From the NCBI GenBank assembly GCA_035048485.1, contig CM068587.1, positions 53,001,501 to 53,065,500 on the forward strand: a DNA stretch of 64,000 bases, given 5' to 3'. A program made the position numbers and the translations under genes. The notes under the pieces were generated by a model. That model saw nothing but the letters and a program-made list of their open reading frames with translations. It was not told the DNA's origin and made no database searches. Positions 1 to 9,333 of this stretch are shown in pieces (the stretch's first letter is position 1; the number at the start of each line of letters is the position of its first letter). Source of the DNA: Pteria penguin (Eukaryota; Mollusca; Bivalvia; Pterioida; Pteriidae).

Positions 1-220
1 GTAGACCTACATTTCTGGGAACCAGGTAACAAGACCGCTCCCCCTTTTATCTCTTCATTGGTCTTTCTCAGGCTTCTTAAGCTTTAATTTTTGTTTAGTA
101 TTGTAACTTTTCTTAGATTCACATTCAAATTCATAAAAATTAAACAATAAAAAGAAAATTAGAGCCGATCTATCATTGTATGAAACTGAGATCATTTATA
201 TACATATAGAACAACATTAC

Positions 221-323
221 CTGTACAGTCCATAGCGAAAGCCAAGTCGAGAACGGAGCTGTCATGATTTGCCAGCCCAGGTCTTTGTACATCACTCGCT
301 ATAGTTATATTGTTGGTCGCCAT
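221..323 (-). CDS. Putative first coding exon of a VWA-domain protein (partial, runs off left edge)
   Basis: Seen: on the minus strand an ATG (321-323) in a fair context (agtgATGg) opens 34 codons ending in LDLAFAMDCT. The first base of the next codon follows, then a splice donor CAG|GTAATG at 221/220. Family knowledge: the string hydrophobic-D-xx-F-x-M-D-C-T-G-(S-M) is the first beta strand and MIDAS metal-binding loop of von Willebrand factor A domains, in the DCTGSM variant found in VWA proteins related to alpha-kinase vwkA. The exon stops at the Gly of that motif, so a phase-1 intron would occupy 1-220 and the rest of the domain lies outside the window. There is no signal peptide, so an intracellular protein is more likely. 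Inference rests on one short exon; chance resemblance is possible. Confidence 0.45.
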
Positions 324-700
324 CACTTCTAGTTCACCTCTTTCCGCAGTCTCAATGTGTTTTTTGATCGTGGTGCAATACTCGGCTTTTATATCCGATT
401 GCTTGGTTTACCCGATTTCTATTTTTAGATATGAGGTATTGAAAGTCATGATTTTATTTTTAGCTTTGACAACATTTTGCATTCTGTCGATATACACGCG
501 TTACTCCTTATTATTACTGCGTATCATTGGTAGGGGTGGTGAAGCGCTGGTGCTTTTTTGAAAAGAAAGATGAAAGAGGCACTACCCTTTAAAATCTTTT
601 AGAATCCAAATCAATCGGAACATTCCGGGCAGAGTTTTGCCCGCTAAAGGTCGAGGTGTTGTGGTTGATCGAACTGGTAACTTTTTGAACGGGAGTTGTC
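324..700. other. No recognisable gene
   Basis: Upstream flank of the putative VWA exon. An 83-codon plus-strand open frame at 310-561 has hydrophobic, low-complexity composition and no motif, so I do not call it. Promoter elements of the minus-strand gene would lie here but none can be picked out. Confidence 0.4.
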
Positions 701-711
701 TTTCTTTAGAA

Positions 712-1048
712 TCAGTCATATAGACTGGATCGTCTGTTTTGTCTATTGAGATGTTTACCAAGTCTTTTCATGATGTTTAATTGAGTGACAGCCTTTCTAC
801 ATGAAATATGTTTATCAAAATTTAATTTAAAATCAATATCTATTCCTAAAAGTTTTCTCCTGCTTTCAAGTCGCGATATAACTGAAATATTGTTGAAAGC
901 ACCAATCAACTAACCAACCTAAAAGTTTTACACAGTTATCACATTCAATATCAACATTTTGTATATTAAAGATAGGCTGCATATTATGGGTCTTTTTGCC
1001 TACTGCAGTAGTCTGAGATTTGTCTGGGTTGGCTTGCATACAGTTCAA
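712..1048 (-). pseudogene. Non-LTR retrotransposon RT remnant (thumb region)
   Basis: Two minus-strand frames together give the end of a LINE-type reverse transcriptase. The upstream piece (about 930-1048) has NPDKSQTTAVG followed by the start of the VKLLG motif. The downstream piece (712-855) has KLLGIDIDFKLNFDKHIS and then a KRLGKHL helix. Family knowledge: the order NPxKT, VKxLGxxID..L.F..HI is the conserved C-terminal part of Jockey/CR1/RTE-type RTs. The two pieces are separated by about 74 bp of extra sequence bounded by direct repeats of CCTAAAAGTTTT (844-855 and 918-929), which shifts the frame. No catalytic FADD box and no full ORF are present, so this is a dead fragment. Confidence 0.6.
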
Positions 1049-1308
1049 ATCAAACCCATTCTAAGAGTGAATTACTGTCATTAACAAATGAGCTGACTAA
1101 AATATCATAATTTGAAGAGGACATAAACAGAGTGTCATAATCTGCATGATTATACAACTTACAATGTTCTATAAAATAAAAGATACACTAGCGTCTCTCC
1201 TTCAGATTCACTGGAAATCGAAACAAGCTACACGTTTTTCTCCCAGCAGCCAAGCGCGAAACAATAGACCATCTTTATCAAGCAATGAATTTCTAATGAC
1301 GCGTTAAA
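1049..1308. other. No recognisable feature
   Basis: AT-rich sequence between the LINE remnant and a dispersed repeat. Nothing was recognised. Confidence 0.3.
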
Positions 1309-1747
1309 GGTCAAAGAACAGTAATTAACGAGAGTCGTGATTGGCTGATGTGGTGTAGAGAGAGAGGGACTACTATTTCAATGTATCAGGAGCTGTGATT
1401 GGATGAAATTATTTGATCAATCTATAAATAAAGATTGATTTTGCTGTAAAACCATGAATTTTTATCTCATTTCGCTAATGTAAACATTTTATAAACTAAA
1501 AAGGGGTTGTTGTTTACATTTGAATTTTGGCCAGTTTTTGTGGGTGACCCCCTTCCAGCAAGATTTTCTCGAAATTAAGGTGGATAGCCTATGGTAAAAT
1601 GTTAAAATTCTGATAGAGGACGATCTGACAAACATTTTGATATATGGATTGTATATAGCTAAAATGTAGGATGTTGTGTAAATCTTGCTGGAAGTTTGGT
1701 AATTTAACATGGGACTCTATGGGAAATAGAATTACTAGGCTTTAACT
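1309..1747 (+). repeat. Dispersed repeat, copy 1 (about 440 bp)
   Basis: Nearly the whole segment recurs in the same orientation at 38045-38490, at roughly 85% identity by eye. The shared part starts at TCAAAGAACAGTAATTAACG and ends near GAATTACTA(G/T)GCTTT. A 12-bp inverted repeat lies inside it (CCAGCAAGATTT near 1555 and AAATCTTGCTGG near 1680). It contains no coding frame. This suggests a nonautonomous element or old segmental repeat of unknown class. Confidence 0.75.
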
Positions 1748-2615
1748 TAAAACCGATGTTCCCGGTAAAGATGACGTGGCGGTAAAGAGAAAACCAAATC
1801 CGCGCGAGACTTACCGACCCTATGCCTGTCTAAAAGAGCAGGTAACTCCAGTTTATCAGTCAAAATGCATTGTGTATATTATACATTAGTATGTAACACA
1901 AGTATATTGGGCTATGAGTGCAGATCTATGCAAATATTTTATACAGTGGCGTAGGAAGCAAATCAAAAGTAAGAGGAGGGAGGAGGGGGGTGGCAAATAG
2001 GGCAAAAACTCATGAAATATTTTCTTGGGATTGAATGAGTCCGTCTACCATTAGTTATGCAATAAGGAATTTGCTAATAGAAATTCGGAGTTTGTGTGTT
2101 AGAATGGTTCAAAAAGCAGTCCTTCCCCTGGAAATTACGAGGATCTTTAATGCACTCCTTTATTTCATCGAGTGTAATACCAATATCAGTGTTGAACTTT
2201 ATCATACTATTTAATTGGCAGAAGTCACATCTGAGTAATGTCAATGTGATATTGAAAAACTGATATGTGAGAAAAATGCGGTTATCACCGCTTTGCTTAC
2301 AATACATAACACTAGCGAATAAAAGTGATACTTGAAATTTCTCTGAAGGTCGCAGTTTTCATAACATAATTAGGGATTGACTTGGTCTTGTAATTAAAGA
2401 GCCAGTGTCCTTCCTCGATCGATATTTTAAAGAAAAGGCAAAGGCAGAAACCTTTATTTTTCTCGGATATCAGAAAGTCTGAAGAACCCGTAACTACCTA
2501 AAACTTAATCCCTCCCAAAATATAGCGTAATTAACGAATAGGGAAAAAGAAAACGAATTTTAAATGCATAGTTTTAATTGTTCATGTATGGACGATTGGC
2601 GCATGCGCAAGCTAA
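1748..2615. other. No recognisable gene
   Basis: AT-rich. A short CAGTGGCGTAGGAAG string near 1945, followed by a G-rich tract, resembles the terminus of common molluscan MITE-like repeats. The other end is not evident. The minus-strand frame at 2074-2307 has no motif. Confidence 0.3.
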
Positions 2616-2886
2616 CATAACCAAAGTAACATTTCGGATAGAGAGAAATTTCCACTAAGAGAGCGAGGGAGAAAACGTAGTTTAACTGAATCCGAAGCGA
2701 AGAGAATAGACAAAGCCCGTGAGTATGGAATGGCAAAAACAAAGGTATATATTGGAGACCACAAAGACAGATGGAAATCCCTAAAATCAGAGCTAGGTCT
2801 GTAAACCGACCACGAGATTGCAAGCTTTCTGCTTGATACCGCGTACCGTATAAACAATGCAAAGTTACTTGTAAGAATAATTGCAT
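2616..2886 (+). pseudogene. Broken conserved ORF with an RWxxLKxxLGL-TDxExAxFLLD module
   Basis: The plus strand reads about 90 codons from a TAA near 2613 to a TAA at the end. It has a basic lead (RERGRKRSLTESEAKR), then YIGDHKDRWKSLKSELGL, a TAA stop, and TDHEIASFLLDTAYR. The conserved-looking residues continue in the same frame on both sides of the stop, which suggests a Lys codon changed to TAA. Similar RW-LK-L-TD-E-A-LLD segments occur in uncharacterised metazoan proteins that are often transposon-linked; I recognise the pattern, not a named family. Two longer minus-strand frames over the same bases lack any motif and I treat them as shadows. Confidence 0.35.
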
Positions 2887-3239
2887 AATGTGAGAAATCG
2901 GACAAGTTGAACATGAGCATTTCTGTTTAATTCATTTATACAAGTTAAAAAGATATTGGCTCTTGGTTTTCAGTCCATATTATGACTTGTTCGCATAATA
3001 GCAATGCTAAATCACAGACAATAGCGATCGAAATTTAAGGGCTAACTGCAGAGAATTTTGGATTTTTTTATATACCGCGCTGGTGTTGATGAAGCTTATT
3101 TGATCGGCGATATCTGTGGCACCGTTTGAGTATCAACTCTGAAACTTTGTACATGTCTTTATTTACATAACATCTATCAACATACAACAAAATAATCGGT
3201 CTAGAAATTCAATGAAAATTTTTAATTATTGTTGCATGA
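2887..3239. other. No recognisable gene
   Basis: AT-rich sequence leading into the tandem-repeat region of the element that hosts the gypsy insertion. Nothing else was recognised. Confidence 0.3.
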
Positions 3240-3307
3240 AAGACTTGGTTTGCGGTGCGGCGATGCCAGGTCCATTTCTAGGTTTGCACCAAACTGTTTA
3301 AGCGGTT

Positions 3308-3418
3308 GATTACCTCCTGTGTGGTTTGGTTACGTCCTGTATGGTTTGGTTACCTCCTGCATAGTTTGGTTTTCTCCTGTATGGTTTGGTTTTCCCCTGT
3401 ATGGTTTGGTTACCTCAT
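3308..3418 (+). repeat. 20-bp tandem repeat (five to six degenerate copies)
   Basis: The unit is close to TTACCTCCTGTATGGTTTGG. Copies are consecutive with single-base changes. The same unit recurs at 13861-13945, across the gypsy insertion. A decayed version lies near 40373-40420, where it is followed by the same start codon context as at 13957. It therefore belongs to the ends of the element into which gypsy inserted. Confidence 0.8.
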
Positions 3419-3672
3419 GATGCTGACGTAGATGAAGGAATTGAAGAAGAGACATCGCCAAATCCAGCGAAAGATACTGAAAAAGATGGTCAATCTAGTA
3501 GTAATGGTTCTGTTGAGGAGGAGACTACAATTTTGAGAAGATTTAATAGAGAGAGGTGAAGACCCGAAAGACTGAATGATTATGTTGTATATTCGGTTGA
3601 TGACCGAGATCCGAAACCACCTTGGAAAGAGAAAGTAGATATACTGACATCTTTGTTTGAAAAGTGTGATGG
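3419..3672 (+). pseudogene. C-terminal part of an element-like ORF, split by the gypsy insertion (left half)
   Basis: An acidic stretch (near DADVDEGIEEETSPNP) leads to LRRFNRER, an in-frame TGA near 3556, and then RPERLNDYVVYSVDD and KVDILTSLFEKCDG at the gypsy boundary. Basic RRxxRxRRPERL tails are common at the ends of retroelement polyproteins, so I suspect an LTR or related retroelement, but no catalytic domain is present. The frame continues without loss on the far side of the gypsy element (13763-13801) once one copy of the ATGG target duplication is ignored. The 5' part of the ORF is missing: the 20-bp repeats abut the C-terminal part directly. Confidence 0.45.
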
Positions 3673-3842
3673 CGTCACGTGTGGCCTTTTCGGTTGCTTT
3701 AGGGAATTATAGACCAATGCATATCAATAAAAAGTTCCTTTTTATGTTTCAATTTTATTCCCGCCTTTCTTCCATCAAAACATTTGCACACTGATCAAAA
3801 ACGGATCCCGACTCGCAACGGAACCGACTCTGTTTCACAACA
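3673..3842 (-). repeat. 3' LTR of the gypsy element
   Basis: 170 bp, nearly identical to 13592-13762. In element orientation it starts TGTTGTGAAACAG and ends CACGTGACG; the other LTR ends TGACA, so the terminal base has mutated here. The LTR is very short for a gypsy element. It is preceded by a G-rich polypurine tract. Confidence 0.9.
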
Positions 3843-3851
3843 TCCCCCCGC
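3843..3851 (-). promoter_or_regulatory. Polypurine tract of the gypsy element
   Basis: In element orientation GCGGGGGGA directly abuts the TGTTG start of the 3' LTR, the usual place and composition for the plus-strand primer of an LTR retrotransposon. Confidence 0.75.
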
Positions 3852-4318
3852 ATTAACAAAATTTTCCCAAATTTTGTTCGAGTATGGAGGTTTCCGGTGC
3901 GAGCCACAGTACAATGCATGAATTAGAATAAGGTATCTTCATACATGACATTTAGGCATCAAAAAGTGAAATACAACAAGCATATAACATTCATGATATT
4001 CCCTTCTAGTGAACATCACATCCGAAAAATACCTTTTAAGTTTCTAGCAAAAATCATGATAAAAAAAAAAACACCATGGCAACAATTGTACCTATTCACT
4101 TTCTTAATACGACAACCTCTACATGTTAACTTGTATTCAAAACAACTTTTTTTTTCTTTTCATATTAAACACAAAACAACAACACACTACCTGTGCAAAT
4201 ATTATAAATTCATAAAATGACGTAAAATGAACAGAGCAATTCCTTCAAATGAAATAGTGCGCATTAGCAACAATATTTTCATTCAGTGCAATACAAATTC
4301 AATAGAATATACCTATAA
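3852..4318. other. Gypsy 3' noncoding region (left part)
   Basis: Sequence between the polypurine tract and inserted elements. The open frames here (for example 3945-4220 plus) are AT-rich with no motif and I do not call them. Confidence 0.5.
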
Positions 4319-4470
4319 CAGTGGCAGATCCAAGATTTCCGAAAAGGGGGGGGGGGGGCACATGTGTATTAGCAAAACTTCTCAGCCATTTTTGGTGCAA
4401 AATCTGGATTTTTAGTAGTAAATATTTGTCCAAAAGGGGGGGGGGGCGCCCCCCTCTAAATCCGCCACTG
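4319..4470 (+). mobile_element. MITE-like element, CAGTGGCGGAT family, copy 1
   Basis: 152 bp, starting CAGTGGCAGATCC and ending with the complement of CAGTGGCGGATTTAGA, so the ends are inverted repeats. Inside are two poly-G tracts and a body (around TTTTTGGTGCAAAATC) that matches the reverse complement of 34580-34704. It has no coding capacity. The flanks (cctataa and tttaact) do not give a clear target duplication. Confidence 0.75.
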
Positions 4471-4634
4471 TTTAACTTGCATCATGTACCCTCAGTTAGG
4501 TGATATAATCATGATAAATATCAATGCAAAAGGTGTGACTTATGGCTGATGCTAAATATTATGAAAAATGTCTGTTATGGGGATCATTCCATCATATTGA
4601 GAGATTACTAAATAAACATGAAAGAAATAAAAGA

Positions 4635-6800
4635 AAAAAGAGGAGTTAATGGCTCAGTTATGTGGCAGAAGTCACCATGGAACTATACAATACATGAATA
4701 TAAATAATATACTAGAACATATAACACATTACAAAAATATTTGATTGTAGTGCAATTACGATACCGACTTGGGGCGGTCATTTAATTTGACAAAAGCCAA
4801 ACAAATAGTGTGGTTAACCGGTTTACGGGCCCACCTTCCCACTCACAGTAACAGCAGAACAATCAAAGGACGTACATTTAAAAATTTATAAATAATCCTC
4901 CATGTAAAGAACAAGGGTCAACAGGTATCGCATATTGAGAGGTCATAAAAATATAAACACGTAAGGTATTGTAAAACACATAATGGTATAAAAAATATAT
5001 GTGACATCAACATGATAAACCGTGCTCTGCCAGTCTGAAAGCGAGCTAAGACCCTAGATCTGTAGGAGTCCCGACTAACAGTCAGAGGGGACGAGGTTCA
5101 GGACCATGTCATATAGTCCCCACCGCCCTGTTAGTCAGCGTGCAACGTTCAAGTAAAAGTCTGCATAAGGCTGTAGAGGGGCCAAATACAAGACCTATAG
5201 TCTTTTTGATGATCTCAATATCATATTGTCTATTTAGAAGACGGTTGACTATTTTATTACATGATAAAATAACGATATCGGAGCCTTTTACTTTCCTCAG
5301 TTTATATACGAGATCACCATAAAAATTAGGATGGGAAATACCATTGGATACATACTGTTGAAAAGAAATATTTCCAAATTTAGATAGAAGTTCTGAATAA
5401 GATCTGAAGAATTTGCCGAATGTTTTTCTTAGCTTGTGATATCTGTAACCCTGAGTTAAAAGTTTAGTAGTACTTTGTAAATTTCGTTTATGAAAGTCCA
5501 AAACATCGGTGCAGCCTCTGATAAATCGAACTAATTGAGATATATAGATACCATATGATGGAAGTCGAGGGACATCGCCATCCAAGTAAGGGAAATTTAC
5601 AATAGGAAATCCAAAATCCTCACGTTTATCATAAATATTAGTATATATTAGGTGGTTGATAATTTTGATGTTTAAATCTAAGAAAGGTGTAGATTTATCT
5701 CAAGTATTAGCTTTATTCGATGTGAGCTCTGGTGGATATATTTCTGATATAAATTGTTCGAATTCAGGGTTGTCGATAACCAAAATGTCATCCAGATATC
5801 TGCAAGTATTATTAAATTTGTCAATGAGGTCAAAACGTTTTGATTTTTGAATAGAAACTATAAAATCCCTCTCATAACAATAAAGAGATAAATCTGCTAT
5901 CAGAGGCGCGCAGTTAGTACCCATAGGAATCCCAACTATTTGTTGATATATCTTGCCATCAAATTGCACAAAAATATTATTCATGAGAAAGTCTAGTGCT
6001 TTACATAATTCCTTGCAAGTCCAGTATTTATATGAAGTATATTGTTTGTTGGAAAAGAATCCAGAGTTATTGGAAGTACATATGTACGTTTTAGATTCTC
6101 TGTGAAAACACCATTGTATAAGAGACAGCAACTTGCTTTTAATCAAATCATGAGGCAGAGATGTATAAAGTGTAGAAAAATCAAATGTAGAAATTTGAGT
6201 CGCTTTGAAATTTAGCGAAAGAAGTTTGTCTATAACTTCATGAGAATTTTTAATCGACCAAAAGTAATTGATGTTACTATTATGAAATGCGACATCACAA
6301 TATTTGATAATATCATCTTTTATAGCAGTAAGAGCAGACGTAATATGCCTCGATAGTACCGTAGTAGAGCAGTGGCTAGAATTAGATATGAAACGTGATT
6401 TATATGGACTTTAATGTAGTTTTGGGAGCCAATATATGGTTGGTAGATTTATCAGTTTTAATTTTTACATGCTCATGAGGAGATCGTGCAAGGTGCTGTC
6501 TTTTGAGGTAGGGCTTTCCACATATGTATGAGTGGAGTTTAATTCGTTTTTAAGTACTTCAATATAATATAGTTTTCAAGCGACTATTATGTTATTACCT
6601 GCTTTATCAGCAGGAACAAAGACATATTTAGCATGTAAGTCAGCTATCTTCTTTTTAATAGAATTTGCCGTCAATGTATTAGGCTGTTGAAATAAATGCG
6701 GATTTTCCGTAAAGTTCTTAATACGGATATCGACAATTCTTAAAATTTCGTATTTCCAATCATTAAGAGCATAAACCTTTACCTGTTCTTTTTTTACACC
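4635..6800 (-). mobile_element. Naiad Penelope-like element, subfamily A, copy A1 (5'-truncated)
   Basis: Inserted in the 3' noncoding part of the gypsy element. It contains an RT frame (5109-6800) and a 3' region (4635-5108) that matches copy A2 (18178-19665, plus) almost base for base up to a shared end near AACTCCTCTTTTTT. The N-terminal GIY-YIG nuclease is missing, as expected for a 5'-truncated retrotransposon copy. The SECIS-like stem-loop present in A2 and A3 has lost its internal part here (see findings). Confidence 0.85.
5109..6800 (-). pseudogene. Naiad subfamily A reverse transcriptase with in-frame UGA codons (broken copy)
   Basis: In translation order: a finger segment with FVPADKAGNNIIVA, UGA, KLYYIEVL (UGA at 6576-6578); WLPKLH followed by a TAA and SPYKSRF; motif A FDFSTLYTSLPH near 6165; motif B GIPMGTNCAPLIADL near 5910; motif C CRYLDDILV near 5780; a second UGA at 5700-5702 just before the conserved FLDLNIKI motif; and a C-terminal thumb ending RAVGTI and UGA at 5109. 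These are the RT motifs of Penelope-like elements, which are related to telomerase RT. The UGA codons sit inside otherwise conserved sequence. The first replaces a Cys found in subfamily B (TFTCKKYYF in the 14695-16978 copy) and the second is shared with copy A2. I read them as selenocysteine codons. The TAA and a frameshift near 6440-6480 are true damage. Confidence 0.8.
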
Positions 6801-7319
6801 AACGTTTACAATATGTAATTAAAGTTGTAGAAATTAAACATAATCACTGCAAGTATTTAAACTAGCAATATTGAGAATTTAAAATTTAATGTCCATGAAA
6901 TAATATAATTATATTTGTATATGAATTGTGAGCATTTAATCAAAGGGAGATAACTCCAATACAATAGATGTATACACATGTAATAAACCTTCAGTAAGAA
7001 CTGCATAACAAAATGATAAAGGGGGACAACTCCAATACCACCATGCATATACCTCGAACAAGTTCTGCATCACAAATAAAAGGCAGATAACCCTAAAACA
7101 CTGCCACATATAAATCTACACAAATTTATGAAGCAGTATGTGAAAGATGTGATCAAAATCATTTATCCTTTATACATAAGTGGTTAACCTGCATGTACTA
7201 TCAGTACTCAATTCAAAAATGTACAATGAACAATTGTGAATCATGAAAATGTTAAAACCCTATGTACTGACAATAAAAAAATCCAATTTAAATGCATTAA
7301 ATTCCCTTCCACATACAAC
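6801..7319. other. Gypsy 3' noncoding region (right part)
   Basis: Sequence between the end of the gypsy chromodomain frame and the Naiad insertion. Purine-rich GGGAGATAACTCC and GGGGGACAACTCC strings recur near 6945, 7020 and 7080, a degenerate short repeat. No gene was seen. Confidence 0.4.
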
Positions 7320-8353
7320 CTACATATATGTATATTGTAATCTAACACTGAAGCATTGGGGTGGATTTCTCAAAACAGACCTTTGCGCTTTATCGTTTAA
7401 ATCGTCATATAGCAACCACATAGCATTCTGCTCAGGTTCTCCAACAAACTGAACAAGGTACTCCGTTTGGCCATTTTTCTTTCGTTGCCCCAGTATCTTT
7501 TTAATCTTGTAATAAGAATCATAATTGTCGGATGACGCAGCAGTACATGTATTCGCAGATGAGCGGAATCGCAACGGTTTCCTGCGGCAACGTAGTGGTT
7601 GTGTACACATAGGTTTGTCGCGGCAACATAGTGGTTGTGTACGTATAGGTTTGTCCACAATAGTGTCACTATCACTTGATGGTGGATTCATTGTGTGCTC
7701 AATAACTGAATTATGGTCATTTTCAGTCACTATCATGGGTTGGTCTGAGTAGACACCTCCAGTTTACGCTGATCCACCCTTGTCGTTACTTTTCCTAGAA
7801 AGTACGGAATCGGGTTCGGTTCCCTCACATATGCGACCTTGAGCCTATCTACGTGTACCAGCTGTTCCAAAACACGATTGGAATTCGGATCACGGAGTCT
7901 AACGGTATGGTCAGAACATACCTAATGAACTGAATAAGGTCCCTGATATTTATCTTGTAGTTTCTTTCCTGGGTCCGGCGCCATAAACTGAGAATATACT
8001 TAAGTCAAATATTTCATTTTAATTTATTTCATTGTTAAATGTTCAAATAAATTTTCATGCAGAGTGATTTAATTCTATTTATCAATAGAATAAAACTAAA
8101 TAAAATCCAAATCCCAGTTATAAATTCATTGATTAACAGAGGAATATTAAATTTTGACTTAAGTACATTCTCAGTTTATGGCGCCAGGCCCTGGTCCTGT
8201 AGGATCACGTAGGCAATATACGTAGTCTCCAGGCTCAAAGATTAGTACCTTAATGTCAGAATTCATCCTACGTACCATATTTTCCTGTGACTTATGAACA
8301 TTTTCCTCTATCTGCTCTCGAATACTTCTGAGTTGATGATTAAGCTTCAACAC
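7320..8353 (-). pseudogene. Gypsy integrase C-terminus: GPY/F module and chromodomain, interrupted by a MITE
   Basis: 8353-8186 gives the end of the integrase up to VYCLRDPTGPGPG, where the MITE cuts in. After the MITE (below 7977) the frame resumes with KLQDKYQGPYSV and, after a stop, VRLRDPNSNRVLEQLVHVDR. That is the GPY/F module, which assists DNA binding and multimerisation. From 7736 a further frame carries YYKIKKILGQRKKNGQTEYL followed by VQFVG and an acidic DDLND. This is chromodomain-like, and such domains in chromoviral integrases can target chromatin. The region just upstream holds a short internal duplication (DKPIRTQPL / DKPMCTQPL). Several stops show it is no longer coding. Confidence 0.75.
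7977..8185. mobile_element. 209-bp MITE with 34-bp terminal inverted repeats
   Basis: Left end GGCGCCATAAACTGAGAATA; the right end is its inverted complement with one mismatch over about 34 bp, continuing through ACTTAAGTCAAA. The interior is AT-rich and noncoding. It sits inside the gypsy integrase frame, so it is younger than the gypsy insertion. Whether GGCGCC is element terminus or palindromic target duplication cannot be decided from one copy. The superfamily is unassigned. Confidence 0.85.
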
Positions 8354-8372
8354 ATACGACTCATAATCCTGG

Positions 8373-9175
8373 TTAGAGTCTATCCTGCGAGGTCGGATTC
8401 AACGAAAAGCGAGGACGGCTTCCAAAGATGATCTCGTACGGTGAGTATCCGGTTCCTGAATGAGCTGCAGAGTTTATGGCAAAAACAGTTCCAGGTAAGT
8501 ATTGCTCCCATATATGTGGGTCCTGCTTAACCAGTGGTGTCATGCGTTCCGCCAGAGTAGAGTGAGTCCGTTCACAAGCACCCAAGCGTCTTTGCTCTCT
8601 AAAGGCGTTGCCACTAAAGACGTGCTGTACATGTCAACCACCGTAAGTATGTAGACTTTTCAACTGTGTGTAACCGGTAGCGGTCCATATATATCTGTTT
8701 CCCATACTGTGAATGGTGCGATTGGAGTTGGAAATGCTTTGATTCCATTTCTTATATGCCGTTGTGTCAGTTTCCGTTTCTGACAATAGTCACATGACTT
8801 CACAAAGTCCGCAATGATTGAGGACATTCCTTTAAAGAAATAGTATCCCCGAACTTTGTCCAAAGTGTCATTTATACCTCCATGGCTGCCTAGCGGTAAT
8901 TCGTGATATATCCTGAGGACTGTTTGGTACAAACACTTCGGTAAAACGATCTGACAAGAATTCATTAACTTGGCCCGCCTAGATTTCCGGATACGTGAAT
9001 GTGAAAGTAGTCCATCTACGAGTACATAGTCTCCTGCCTCCAAGAGAATGGTTCTTGCTTCCTTCTGAGAATCTGGTAGTGATCCATCCTTTAAGTATGA
9101 AAGAATAGGCTGTAAATGAGGATCCAAATGCTGAAGGTCCTTCACTTGTTGCTTCGACATATTCAGCCGAGCCAT
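8373..9175 (-). pseudogene. Gypsy integrase: zinc finger and partly deleted catalytic core
   Basis: 9175-8660 carries the HHCC zinc-binding domain (IYHELPLGSHGG and CDYCQKRK) and the first catalytic Asp (WETDIYGPLP). After a stop and about 25 codons of core (VVDMYST...), the frame jumps to LGACERTHSTLAERM at 8585, which contains the catalytic Glu. The sequence that should hold the second Asp of the DDE triad is missing. This integrase is therefore dead. The remaining core to 8373 (YSPYEIIFGSRPR) is normal for gypsy. Confidence 0.85.
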
Positions 9176-9333
9176 GATGTGACCTGTACGTGTGTCAATT
9201 TATTCATCCCAGAATCCTGTGGTCCCTCTGACAGAGTTACGACGAAACTGTATCAGAGTGCCCAGTTAACTGCAGATCGTGTGCAGAGTCTATCGCAGTT
9301 GTTATGTTAAAAGGATCCAAATGTGCATCAGAA

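Noticed and set aside
2560..2920. Two minus-strand frames of 102-108 codons
   Set aside because: Antisense of a plus-strand frame that has conserved-looking residues; hydrophobic composition without motif.
6600..6600. Suppressed-stop explanation for TAA/TAG in the Naiad copies
   Set aside because: TAA and TAG stops differ between copies and replace ordinary sense codons (CAG, AAA, TTA) at single-base distance, so they are mutations. Only UGA recurs at fixed sites.
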